From contig CAZLGW010000001.1 of assembly GCA_964559125.1 (NCBI GenBank), positions 1 through 64,000 of the forward strand: a stretch of 64,000 nucleotides of DNA. Reading direction: 5' to 3'. Below, in pieces: positions 25,377 through 33,868 of this stretch (within the stretch, counting starts at the first letter, position 1; the number at the start of each line of letters is the position of its first letter). Source of the DNA: Ravibacter sp964559125. GTDB taxonomy: Bacteria; Bacteroidota; Bacteroidia; Cytophagales; Spirosomataceae. Made by a program: the position numbers and the translations under genes. The notes below the pieces were generated by a model that was not told the DNA's origin, searched no databases, and saw only the letters and a list, made by a program, of their open reading frames with translations.

Positions 25377-28300
25377 ATGAAAATCCTGAAGCTTCGGTTC
25401 AAAAATATAAACTCGTTTTACGGAAAGCTGTATACCATCGACTTCACCGCCCCGCCGTTGTCCGATACCGGGCTTTTTATCATATCCGGATCTACCGGCG
25501 CAGGGAAATCCACGCTGCTGGACGTGATCACGCTCGCATTGTACAATGAAGTACCACGTTTTGAGAAGGGTGTGTCCAAGACAGAAATCGACAGGCTCGG
25601 ATCGATCGTCAATACCAAAGCCGCCGATGAGCCGAAATGCGAAGCTTATGCCGAAGTAGAGTACGAGGTCAGATCCGGCAGCTATCGCGCTTCCTGGTCG
25701 ATAGCCAAAAACAGGAACGGTAACTGGAATGATTACCGGATGGAAATTGCCAGGCTGCCCGGTGAGACGCTGCTCGAAGTGAAAAGTCTCAGGGACTATC
25801 CCAAAAAAAATACCGAGCTCATAGGGTTGAACTACGAGCAGTTTATCAAGTCTATCATACTGGCGCAAGGAAGCTTCGCCGAGTTTCTCAGGGCAGACCG
25901 GCATTCCCGGACCAAGCTACTGGAAGATATTACCGGTACACATATTTACCGCAGCCTGGGCGAAGCGTCCTATGAGCGCTTCAGGGAGTCGGCCAACCAG
26001 ATAAAGCTGAAGGAGGCCGAATTAAAAGGAGTTGTTCTGAAGTCTCCGGAAGAGATTGGAGAGTTGATGCGGAAGAAAACGGAGAAGGAAGCACTACGTA
26101 TTCAGGCGGAACTCGAAGTAGAAAAATGGGAGAGGGAAGCCAGGCTGGCGTCCGACATAGAAAGTCTTGTGAAAGCCGGGAATTCCTTACAATCGGAAAA
26201 AGAGGGTTTGGATAAGGAGCTGGAGTTCTTTGCGGATAAGAGAGTACGGGTGAGAGAGCATGAGTCAATCAGCCGTTTTGTAGCGCCGATGACCCGTCTT
26301 GCCGAGTTGAAGAGACAATTTGCACGGATAGAAGAGGATATTGCCCGGTCGATAAGGAAGTCCGGTGAGATAGAGGCCGAAAGATTAAAGCTCTTATCCA
26401 GGTCCGCGGAACTGACAGGGCGTGAAACAGACGAGAGCGCGCTTGCTATGGAAGTAAATCTCTTTGAAAATGAGGTCCTGGCAATCGAATCGGAGACCAA
26501 CGGACAAAGAGCGCAGGCACGACCGGTGTTCGAGGTTTTGAAGAATGAAATAAAAAACGCCGGCAGCAACTGGCTGCCGGAACTTTCACTCCACGACTAC
26601 GATGAAAGTCTCGGCTTGCTAGGCCGGGTCAGGGAAAAGCTGCAGGCAGTGGTTTCTAAATACCCGACAGGTTTTGATGCCTCGGACAAACGCCGGAAGC
26701 TGGATCTGGAATTCGGGATACTCTCCGATCTGAAGAGCCGGTTGGCCGAACGTGAGAGGCTGGCAGCTGAAGGGAAAAAGATTAAGACAGAGCTGGATCT
26801 CCTGACCGAAACGGAGAAGAAAGGTGCCCCGGAGCTGGATTTGCTTAGAAATCATCTTTCGCTGTTAAAGCAGACCGTAGAGACAAAGACAGAGGAGCTT
26901 CTGCTGGAATCGACGAAGCAAAACCTGGAAGAGCACAGGCAAAACCTGAAAGAGGGGGAACCCTGTCCCCTTTGCGGCTCGGTCCATCACCCGTATTTGA
27001 TTTCCTATGTGAACCAGGTAGCGGGCTTGGGGGAAGAGATCCGGAAATTGAAAGAAGAAGTATCCGGCGCGGAAAAAAAGGAAAAAGCGCTTACGCTGGA
27101 AGTGGAAAGCGCGCGTAAGAAATCGGTAGAGCTGAGGGATCGCCTGGTCGCTATGAGAGAGGACTACAAAGGAGTTGATCTCCAGGTAAAAGAGGCGTTT
27201 TCCGGGCTGGGCCTGTCGGCAGATAAAAGGCAGGAGGCGGTAGTGGTAAGGCTGAAAGGCGTGCAGGAAGAAAAGGCAGCCCTGGAAGAATGGATAAAGA
27301 GGATGGAGCAGGTCGGTGCGATCGATCGTATGGATGGGCAGTTCCGGTTGCTTGTAACGATCAGGAATGAAGTAAAGCGCCTGGAAGAGAAACGACGTGA
27401 GAGATACAGAGGAGAGAATATCCAGACAGAGGTTAAGTCCATCCTGGGGCAGTGGAGCAGTGTTTTAAATTCGAGAAGTGAGAACCAGTTGGAACTTCAG
27501 ACGCGTGAAAGGGAAAAAAGCCTGGTGAAGGGCGAGCTGGACGGCCTGGAAAAAGAGCTGCTTACAGGGCTGGACTCGGTAGGTGTATCCTCCCTGCAGG
27601 AGGCGGAGAGGCGTTTGCTTGCCGCCGACGAGTATGAGAAGCTGAGGAGAGAAGAAAAGACCCTGGATGAAAGGAGCCAGGCAATAGCTGCGCAACAAAA
27701 GGAGAATGCAAAGGCGCTTTCCGACAAAAGTGCAGCAAGGCTATTCCCCGGTAAGTCGCTTGAAGAGCTTAGTATTAAAATACGCGAAGTAAAATCAGGT
27801 TTCAGGCAATTGGTAGAGGAGCTCGGGGCTCTTCAGAACATTCTTCAGACCGAAGAGGAAAACCGGAACCGGTTCGAAGAGATTGTTGCCGGACTGGAAC
27901 GACAGAGGCAGGAGCACAGGAAATGGGAGCTGCTGAAGCAGTATATCGGCGATGCTTCAGGCAACATGTTCAGCGCATTTGCACAGAGCCTCACGCTAAG
28001 CAACCTGATTGGTCTCGCCAATGCAAGACTAAGCAGGCTGTCGGACCGTTATATTCTCGAAAAGCCCCGTAGCGATGCCGACGGGCTCTATGTGCTGGAT
28101 ACCTACCAGGGAAGCCAGTCAAGGGCGGTAAGCACATTGTCGGGAGGGGAGACATTTACCGTAAGCCTCGCGCTGGCTCTGGCTTTGTCTGACCTCGCTT
28201 CGAGAAATGTACGTATTGAAAGTCTTTTCATAGATGAAGGATTTGGGACTCTTGATGCAGAAACACTTGAAGCCGCGGTGTCGATACTCGAACGACTGCA

Positions 28301-28424
28301 GGATGAGAGCAGTAAAACCGTGGGGGTCATATCGCACCGCCAGGAAATGAAGGAGCGAATACCCGTACAGATACAGATCGAGAAAGGAATCGACGGGAAC
28401 AGTACTATCCAGATTGTCGGATAG
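25377..28424 (+). CDS. sbcC: Exonuclease SbcCD, ATPase subunit SbcC
   Basis: A 1015-residue SMC/Rad50-like ATPase partner of SbcD. The N-terminal lobe has the Walker A motif GSTGAGKST (38-46) and the Q-loop ILAQGSFAEFLRA. Long coiled coils on both sides of a zinc hook, CPLCGS at about 528-533, allow two molecules to join. The C-terminal lobe has the ABC signature TLSGGETF near residue 920 and Walker B LFIDEGFGTLD near 950. ATP binding drives DNA end access for the SbcD nuclease. Length and domain order are normal. Confidence 0.96.
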   Translation: MKILKLRFKNINSFYGKLYTIDFTAPPLSDTGLFIISGSTGAGKSTLLDVITLALYNEVPRFEKGVSKTEIDRLGSIVNTKAADEPKCEAYAEVEYEVRSGSYRASWSIAKNRNGNWNDYRMEIARLPGETLLEVKSLRDYPKKNTELIGLNYEQFIKSIILAQGSFAEFLRADRHSRTKLLEDITGTHIYRSLGEASYERFRESANQIKLKEAELKGVVLKSPEEIGELMRKKTEKEALRIQAELEVEKWEREARLASDIESLVKAGNSLQSEKEGLDKELEFFADKRVRVREHESISRFVAPMTRLAELKRQFARIEEDIARSIRKSGEIEAERLKLLSRSAELTGRETDESALAMEVNLFENEVLAIESETNGQRAQARPVFEVLKNEIKNAGSNWLPELSLHDYDESLGLLGRVREKLQAVVSKYPTGFDASDKRRKLDLEFGILSDLKSRLAERERLAAEGKKIKTELDLLTETEKKGAPELDLLRNHLSLLKQTVETKTEELLLESTKQNLEEHRQNLKEGEPCPLCGSVHHPYLISYVNQVAGLGEEIRKLKEEVSGAEKKEKALTLEVESARKKSVELRDRLVAMREDYKGVDLQVKEAFSGLGLSADKRQEAVVVRLKGVQEEKAALEEWIKRMEQVGAIDRMDGQFRLLVTIRNEVKRLEEKRRERYRGENIQTEVKSILGQWSSVLNSRSENQLELQTREREKSLVKGELDGLEKELLTGLDSVGVSSLQEAERRLLAADEYEKLRREEKTLDERSQAIAAQQKENAKALSDKSAARLFPGKSLEELSIKIREVKSGFRQLVEELGALQNILQTEEENRNRFEEIVAGLERQRQEHRKWELLKQYIGDASGNMFSAFAQSLTLSNLIGLANARLSRLSDRYILEKPRSDADGLYVLDTYQGSQSRAVSTLSGGETFTVSLALALALSDLASRNVRIESLFIDEGFGTLDAETLEAAVSILERLQDESSKTVGVISHRQEMKERIPVQIQIEKGIDGNSTIQIVG

Positions 28425-28472
28425 ATGATATGGCTGGATATAAATTGATTTTTAAACAGAAACGACCCCGAC

Positions 28473-29444
28473 ATGCCGGCAGACGAATCGATAAAAAGAT
28501 TTGAAAGGATTGTGGCGATACTGATCCAGCTGCAATCAAAAAGAGTTGTACGTGCGCAGGAGCTCGCGGAGCGCTTTGATGTGAGCCTGCGGACTGTGTA
28601 CCGGGATATACGTTCGCTGGAAACTGCAGGAGTTCCCATTGCGGGAGAAGCTGGAATTGGCTACTCGCTCGTAGAAGGGTACCGCTTGCCGCCGGTGGTG
28701 TTTACCCGGGAAGAAGCCTTCACCTTTGTAGCGGCAGAAAAGCTGATGCAGAAATTTGTGGATGAAAATCTCGGGCGGCATTTCCAGTCGGCTATGTTCA
28801 AAATAAAATCTGTACTAAAAGACGAGCAGAAGGACAGAGTAGAGGCCGTGAGAGACAGCGTGAGGGTAAAACGTTCTGAAAGACTTTTTAATAAGGACGT
28901 CCCGGATGTGCTGGGAATCCTGTTTGAAGCGATAGCTGAAAAAAGGCAGGTAATCCTGCTTTATCAGTCGGTAGAAGCCGAAGCCCCCAATGAGAGAAGT
29001 ACTGAACCCGTCGGGATATTTCATGAAAACAACAACTGGTACCTGGTTGCCTATTGTCATTTAAGAAAGGGCTATCGTAATTTCAGGGCTGACCGCATCT
29101 ACGGGATCCGGTTGACAGAAATCCCTTTTTCTTTACAACATGAAAATCTTGACCATTTACTCAGCCGGGATCTCCCCTCTGTCAGCAGGAAAAAAGTAAG
29201 GCTTCTGGCAGGAAAGAATGCGGCGCGTTATTTGAAATGGGAAAGAAACCATTTTGGTTTTGTTTCCGAAAAAGAGGCCGGGGATAAGGTTGAGATGCTC
29301 TTCGAGTCGGATTACGCCAACAACGGCTTTGCCAGATGGTACCTGATGTTTGCAGACCAGGTTGAGATCCTGGAGCCGGAGGAACTAAAAGATGAGGTTA
29401 ATAAGCTGCTGGGGAGAATTTCAGAAAAAATGAGGAAGAGGTGA
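28473..29444 (+). CDS. WYL domain transcriptional regulator (YafY family)
   Basis: A 323-residue regulator with an N-terminal winged helix (RVVRAQELAERFDVSLRTVY then RDIRSLETAGVPI, residues about 22-50) and a WYL domain containing NNWYLVAYCHLRKGYRNFRA followed by DRIYGIRL. The WYL fold senses a ligand, in studied cases often nucleic acid, and such regulators commonly control DNA-damage or defence genes. Neighbours fit a repair theme: sbcDC upstream, and on the opposite strand dinB and a DUF2461 remnant that share a repeated operator-like block. That this protein binds those blocks is my inference. It ends at a shared bidirectional terminator. Confidence 0.92.
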   Translation: MPADESIKRFERIVAILIQLQSKRVVRAQELAERFDVSLRTVYRDIRSLETAGVPIAGEAGIGYSLVEGYRLPPVVFTREEAFTFVAAEKLMQKFVDENLGRHFQSAMFKIKSVLKDEQKDRVEAVRDSVRVKRSERLFNKDVPDVLGILFEAIAEKRQVILLYQSVEAEAPNERSTEPVGIFHENNNWYLVAYCHLRKGYRNFRADRIYGIRLTEIPFSLQHENLDHLLSRDLPSVSRKKVRLLAGKNAARYLKWERNHFGFVSEKEAGDKVEMLFESDYANNGFARWYLMFADQVEILEPEELKDEVNKLLGRISEKMRKR

Positions 29445-29476
29445 ATCCGGGATCAGGCGTGTGAAGTATAAAATAC

Positions 29477-29505
29477 AAAAGCACAGGAAGAACCCCCGTG
29501 CTTTT
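29477..29505. terminator. Bidirectional intrinsic terminator
   Basis: AAAAGCAC at 29477-29484 pairs with GTGCTTTT at 29498-29505, with extra GG/CC pairs inside. The A-run and T-run at the two ends let it work on both strands, between the convergent WYL regulator and dinB genes. Confidence 0.8.
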
Positions 29506-29534
29506 ACGTTTCAAAATGAATAAATAACCCGCTG

Positions 29535-30035
29535 TCACTCAGCAACAACAGCTACTTTTTCCCTTTCCCAGAAATACGGCGGTTCTATTCCGAGTGCTCT
29601 CAGGTATACATATCCCTGGCCGCGGTGGTGTATCTCGTTGTCGATAGCATACAGGATATTGTCGATTACAGGGAAGTTGTACTGACCGAAAAGATTATTG
29701 GTCTCCCTGAATTTTTCGAGGGATATTTCGGCCCAGTAGCGGTCGATCTCTAAGGTAGCATCGTCCCAGGCTTTGAGGATTTCTTCTTTGGTTGTAAGCT
29801 GACTGCGTTCTTCGTCAAATGGTAGGTTTTCCCCGGTTACAATTTCTTTCAGACCGGGAGCAGCGATGGCCAGCAGTTCTTTAGCCAGACCGGCAAACGG
29901 CCTCATACCACCAATACTAAATTCAAAAAGCTCTTTTTCAGGGAATGCTTCTATTACGCGTCTTGTCAGTGCGCGGTGCCCCTGCCAGTGTTTGAGAAGT
30001 TCTTCCGGGGTGATGATTGGCTTAACAGTGCTCAT
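29535..30035 (-). CDS. DinB family protein
   Basis: A 166-residue four-helix-bundle protein of the DinB/YfiT superfamily. It shows the usual metal-site spacing: a histidine in the first helix (WQGHRAL), a middle glutamate/aspartate region, and EIHHRGQGYVYLRALG in the last third. DinB-like proteins in Bacteroidota may be thiol-dependent S-transferases or hydrolases; the actual reaction is unknown, and the name records damage induction of the Bacillus member only. The start ATG at 30035 sits 36 nt from an ACATTGTA box (30078-30071), part of a block repeated upstream of the DUF2461 remnant. The first 14 nt overlap that remnant's frame. Confidence 0.9.
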   Translation of the reverse strand: MSTVKPIITPEELLKHWQGHRALTRRVIEAFPEKELFEFSIGGMRPFAGLAKELLAIAAPGLKEIVTGENLPFDEERSQLTTKEEILKAWDDATLEIDRYWAEISLEKFRETNNLFGQYNFPVIDNILYAIDNEIHHRGQGYVYLRALGIEPPYFWEREKVAVVAE

Positions 30036-30417
30036 AGTTTTCAGTGTTTTTGATTGCGTGAATTTGATGATACAATGTTAAGAGCGTGTTGTGACAAGGG
30101 CGTGTCAGCAGAATAAAAGTTTTATAAAAAAACTGTAAGTACCCGGCATCTCCGTACCCTATATTGGCTCCGAAGTTAGTTTTGTACGGCTCCTTGTTGT
30201 GGGAAAACCTTGTGTCCCGATATATTCTGAAAAGAGATTTTCCGGAATCTATTTTCCCTATTCCAGGATCAAAGGCAGCAATTTTCCATATCAGTTCCTC
30301 AACAAACGAAACTACATCCTCCCGGGCGTCGTTGTAAAGGTTTTTATGCTCATTAAACCATTCCCGGTTGTTGTTTTTCTCCAGCTCTTTCAAAAAATTT
30401 AAAGTGGATATTTTCAT
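30022..30417 (-). pseudogene. DUF2461 gene, 3' half lost and replaced by the dinB promoter region
   Basis: The first 86 or so residues are good DUF2461 (TIGR02453-type): FLKELEKNNNREWFNEHKNL, then SLFRIYRDTRFSHNKEPYKT and NFGANI. Full-length relatives run to about 220 residues and continue with a glycine-rich GHAGYYLHI-type segment. Here, after GYGDAGYLQFF, the frame passes into sequence that is the dinB promoter block and stops at 30022, giving 131 residues. So the C-terminal half is gone and the last 40 or so codons are read through a promoter. The 5' end keeps its own promoter block. It is probably non-functional. Confidence 0.75.
30071..30107 (-). promoter_or_regulatory. dinB promoter/operator block
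   Basis: On the minus strand, the inverted repeat TGACA-CGCCCT-TGTCA (30107-30092) is followed by ACATTGTA (30078-30071), 36 nt before the dinB ATG. The same arrangement, with the same 36-nt distance, precedes the DUF2461 remnant. ACATTGTA resembles a degenerate -7 element, and the repeat looks like an operator or an alternative -33 element. Confidence 0.65.
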
Positions 30418-30452
30418 TGTCGAACTGTTTTAAGATATAGATGAATTAATAA

Positions 30453-30490
30453 TACAATGTATACTGTGCGTTTGTAACAACAGTATGTCA
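30453..30490 (-). promoter_or_regulatory. DUF2461 promoter/operator block, paralogous to the dinB block
   Basis: The minus strand carries TGACA-TACTGT-TGTTA (30490-30475) and ACATTGTA (30460-30453), again 36 nt before the ATG at 30417. Outside these boxes CTACTGACA and the flanking bases up to AATTC also match the dinB block, so the two regions are related over about 48 bp. Confidence 0.6.
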
Positions 30491-30499
30491 GTAGCGTGA

Positions 30500-30601
30500 T
30501 GATATTTTGTACTTATACTTTGCGCATCCTTCGCGTACATCGCGAACTCCGTGGTTACGACCCTTTTCTGCGATTGCGATACCTTTCTGCGGTTATGATA
30601 C
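30500..30601. repeat. Degenerate CGCAGAAAGG-type intergenic repeats
   Basis: The 429-bp gap 30418-30846 has no gene. Part of it (minus strand) holds three spaced units, AACCGCAGAAAGG, AATCGCAGAAAAGG and AACCACGGAGTTCGC, followed by ACGCGAAGGATGCGCAAAG. On the plus strand two of these are the near-tandem copies 30566-30582 and 30585-30601 (17 bp, three mismatches, period 19). The pattern resembles dispersed ACCGCAAAGG-type repeats known from many bacterial spacers, now decayed. Between 30602 and 30716 I see nothing. Confidence 0.45.
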
Positions 30602-30716
30602 TAGACGTCTCCCGGGGGTGGAGAGGGGCTCAAGCCTATTTCTTGTGGAGGTGCTTGTCTTATTGATATAGCTGGATTGAGCATAGAAAGAGCAGACCCT
30701 ACCGGATCTTCTCCTC

Positions 30717-30750
30717 CCGTCTATTTTCGTACTTGATCCGAGATAGACGG
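30717..30750. repeat. Inverted repeat downstream of infB
   Basis: CCGTCTAT and ATAGACGG form an 8-bp inverted repeat with an 18-nt loop. It lies beyond the larger hairpin that follows infB and may be a second structural element at the 3' end of that transcript. Confidence 0.4.
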
Positions 30751-30770
30751 TCGGTATTCTACAAAATGCG

Positions 30771-30820
30771 GAGAGCCGGAGACTCGGTACATATCTGCAT
30801 ATGCCGAGCCTCCGGCTCTC
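30771..30820 (-). terminator. Long hairpin after infB, probable terminator or REP-like unit
   Basis: GAGAGCCGGAG plus CTCGG on one arm pairs with CCGAG plus CTCCGGCTCTC on the other, a stem of about 20 bp with a small loop, starting 27 bp after the infB stop. The T-tract that follows on the minus strand (CGCATTTTG) is poor. It may stop or protect the 3' end of the rimP-nusA-infB message. Confidence 0.55.
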
Positions 30821-30846
30821 TATTCAATACGAAAAAGGATACCGCT

Positions 30847-33771
30847 CTACAGCGTCCGCTTCACTTCTTTAAACTCAAAGCTTTCAATAATATCCCCAAC
30901 TTCTATATCATTGAAGTTCTTGACATTAAGCCCACATTCGTAGCCCGAGCGAACTTCCTGCACATCATCTTTGTAACGTTTGAGAGAGTCGATCTCCCCG
31001 GTATGGATCACAATACCGGCACGAACCACCCTTATCTTATTATTGCGTTTCACAAAGCCATCGGTTACATAGCAACCGGCGATGGTTCCTATGCGGCTGA
31101 TTTTAAATACTTCGCGGATCTCGATGTTCCCCGTAACCACCTCTTCAACCGTAGGCGCGAGCATACCGAGGATAGCATCCTTGATTTCTTCGATAGCCTG
31201 GTAAATAACCGAATAATGGCGTATCTCGATCTGTTCCTGCTCCGCCATCTTCTTGGCACTCGGCGAAGGGCGTACCTGGAACCCTACTATGATGGCATCT
31301 GAAGCGATAGCCAGGTTGACATCCGACTCGGAGATCTGCCCGACAGCTTTATGAATAATATTTACCTGTACTTCTTCCGTTGACTGCTGTAGCAGCGAAT
31401 CTGAAATCGCCTCAACCGATCCGTCCACGTCGCCTTTTACAATAAGGTTCAGCTGCTTGAAGTTACCGATCGCTTTTCTGCGCCCGATTTCTTCGAGCGT
31501 AATGTGCTTACGTGTACGGATAGATTGCTCACGCAGTATCTGTTCACGTTTGGTAGCAATTTCACGGGCCTCCCGTTCGCTTTCAGTGATGTTGAACTTA
31601 TCACCTGCCTGCGGAGCTCCGTTGAGGCCCAGCAACTGTACCGGCGTCGACGGGCCCGCTTCTTTCAGGCGGTTACCGCGGTAGTCGGTCATTGCTTTGA
31701 CGCGGCCGAAGTGGGCGCCTGCCAGGATGATATCCCCAACGCGCATGGTTCCGTTCTGTACCAGCAGCGTGGTCACATACCCACGACCTTTGTCCAGTGA
31801 GGCTTCTATAACCGTCCCGTTGGCCCTCCGCTTGGGATTGGCTTTCAGTTCGAGCATCTCAGCTTCGAGAAGGACTTTTTCAAGCAGGTCTTCTATACCA
31901 AGCCCTGTTTTGGAAGAGATCTCCTGGGCCTGGTACTTTCCACCCCAGTCTTCGACGAGCAGGTTCATCTGGGAAAGTTCTTCCCTTATTTTGTCGGGGT
32001 TGGCCCCGGGCTTATCTACTTTACTGAAGGCAAATACGATCGGTACGCCCGCTACCTGCGCGTGGTTGATGGCTTCACGCGTCTGAGGCATGATACTGTC
32101 GTCGGCAGCGATGACGATAATAACGACGTCGGTCACCTTAGCTCCCCGCGCCCGCATAGCAGTAAATGCTTCGTGGCCGGGAGTATCCAGGAATGTGACC
32201 AGCTTCCCTGTCTGGGTCTTAACACTGTAAGCCCCGATATGCTGGGTAATCCCCCCGGCCTCGCCGCTTACAACATTTGCCTTACGGATATAGTCAAGCA
32301 GTGAAGTTTTACCATGATCGACGTGACCCATGATCGTAACGATCGGGGCGCGTTCTACCAGGTCGGCTTCATCATCGGCCTCTTCTTCGCTGTCACCTTC
32401 GATTTCCTCTTCAGCCGATATAAACTGTACTTCATAACCGAATTCATCGGCAATAAAGGCAATGGCTTCTGCATCCAGCCTCTGGTTGATCGAAACAAAA
32501 AGGCCCATGTTCAAACACACGGAGATGACTTCCTGCACCGATACATCCATTAGAGAAGACAGCTCGTTTGCACTAACGAATTCGGTTACGCGCAATAATT
32601 TGTCTTGGCGGCTGTCGAGTTGTTCATCGAGGTCGTCCCCGCTCCGCTCTCTTCTTCTCCGGGCTTTTGCAGAGGCTCCCCTTGCAGAAGATGATCCGCT
32701 GAGGCGGGCCATTGTTGCTTTGATATTTTCAGAAACTTCTTTCTGCGATACTTCCTCCCGTTTCTCTCTCCTGCGGCCTCCTGCAGCACCTTTAAATTTG
32801 TTGCTTTCGCCGGCGGGGGCGTTTGCTCCCCCACGGTTTCCACCCTGTGTCGTCTGCCCGGAAGACTGTGGGGATTGAACGTCGGTCGAAGGCTTATTTT
32901 CGGTCTTGACTTCTCCTCTTATTCTCTTCCGTTTCCTTTTCCGTTTCCGGTCGCTGTCCTCCGCAGAGGCATCCTCTTTCTTTTTAGACCGTTCTGTCGG
33001 AAGCTCAATTTTCCCTACAACCGTAAGTCCTTTCAAAGGCTTGTTCCTGGCTGCGATAACTTCATCGTCCGGAGCCTGCGGCTTTTCTTCAGAGGTTTCA
33101 CCGGGTTCAGCCGTTTCATTTCCGGCACCGTCGCTATGATCATCTTCCTTGTTTTCTTCGAAGGGGATTTCTTCTATATCCTGCTCATCGGAAACAGCTT
33201 CTTCTGCCGCTACAGGCGCCTGGGTAACTGGCACTTCGGTTGTAGCTTCCACTTTTTGTTCAGCGGGATATTCTTCTTTTGTTTCAGCAACAGGTTGATG
33301 CTGAGATTCTTCCTCTTTCTTTTCTTCCGGGGTGGGTACCGGGTCTGGTGTATGGATTTTTGGAGGAATTACATTGCCCTTGCTATCCAGATCAACTTTT
33401 CCTATGACTTTTACACCGGGCAGTTTATTCTCAGTTTTGGCTATTTCAGGCTCCGGCTCCGGTGCAGGCTCGGGCGCAGGGGTCCTGGCAACAGGCTCTT
33501 CCCTGAAGTATCTCACCACATCGTCATCCCTGGATTCGACGGCAGGCGGAGCTTTGGGCTCAGAATCTTCTTCTGTAGGCTTTAAAACGGCACGTAATTC
33601 ATCCGAATCGAAATCTTCCGCCAAAACATGGATCTGTTCCCCATCTATTTTTGTGTTTGGACTTGATTCCACCTTAAAACCTTCGGCAGAAAGATGATCC
33701 ACGATTGTAGTGGTAGCTACTTTCAGGATTTTTGCCACTTGGCTAAGGCGCATCATTTTGTTTTCTGCCAT
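30847..33771 (-). CDS. infB: Translation initiation factor IF-2
   Basis: A 974-residue GTPase that brings initiator tRNA to the 30S subunit and joins the subunits. An IF2_N module opens it (MRLSQVAKILKVATTTIVDH). A long low-complexity linker to about residue 390 is rich in Pro, Glu and Lys and includes a basic run KRKRKRKR. The G domain begins near 475 with GHVDHGKTSLLD, then DTPGHEAFTAMRARG and FSKVDKPGANPDK. Domains II, C1 and C2 follow, ending in the usual YECGLNVKNFNDIEVGDIIE. Long linkers are normal in Bacteroidota. It is the last gene of rimP-nusA-infB, 97 bp after nusA. Confidence 0.98.
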   Translation of the reverse strand: MAENKMMRLSQVAKILKVATTTIVDHLSAEGFKVESSPNTKIDGEQIHVLAEDFDSDELRAVLKPTEEDSEPKAPPAVESRDDDVVRYFREEPVARTPAPEPAPEPEPEIAKTENKLPGVKVIGKVDLDSKGNVIPPKIHTPDPVPTPEEKKEEESQHQPVAETKEEYPAEQKVEATTEVPVTQAPVAAEEAVSDEQDIEEIPFEENKEDDHSDGAGNETAEPGETSEEKPQAPDDEVIAARNKPLKGLTVVGKIELPTERSKKKEDASAEDSDRKRKRKRKRIRGEVKTENKPSTDVQSPQSSGQTTQGGNRGGANAPAGESNKFKGAAGGRRREKREEVSQKEVSENIKATMARLSGSSSARGASAKARRRRERSGDDLDEQLDSRQDKLLRVTEFVSANELSSLMDVSVQEVISVCLNMGLFVSINQRLDAEAIAFIADEFGYEVQFISAEEEIEGDSEEEADDEADLVERAPIVTIMGHVDHGKTSLLDYIRKANVVSGEAGGITQHIGAYSVKTQTGKLVTFLDTPGHEAFTAMRARGAKVTDVVIIVIAADDSIMPQTREAINHAQVAGVPIVFAFSKVDKPGANPDKIREELSQMNLLVEDWGGKYQAQEISSKTGLGIEDLLEKVLLEAEMLELKANPKRRANGTVIEASLDKGRGYVTTLLVQNGTMRVGDIILAGAHFGRVKAMTDYRGNRLKEAGPSTPVQLLGLNGAPQAGDKFNITESEREAREIATKREQILREQSIRTRKHITLEEIGRRKAIGNFKQLNLIVKGDVDGSVEAISDSLLQQSTEEVQVNIIHKAVGQISESDVNLAIASDAIIVGFQVRPSPSAKKMAEQEQIEIRHYSVIYQAIEEIKDAILGMLAPTVEEVVTGNIEIREVFKISRIGTIAGCYVTDGFVKRNNKIRVVRAGIVIHTGEIDSLKRYKDDVQEVRSGYECGLNVKNFNDIEVGDIIESFEFKEVKRTL

Positions 33772-33868
33772 AAAGCTATTAATAGTCTTGAACCCTCTAA
33801 TTGCTTAAAGGGAAATTGAATAATTGATGAAGAAGGCAGATATTCTGCATTCTTCAGTTTTGTCAAAG

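Noticed and set aside
24154..29444. SbcCD plus WYL regulator as a novel defence system
   Set aside because: Both nuclease subunits have normal domains and all repair motifs; nothing else in the row looks like a defence effector, so ordinary repair is the better reading.
30733..31302. Long open frame antisense to the 3' end of infB
   Set aside because: It reads through the infB hairpin and opposite conserved IF-2 domains; its composition has no family mark, and infB is certain.
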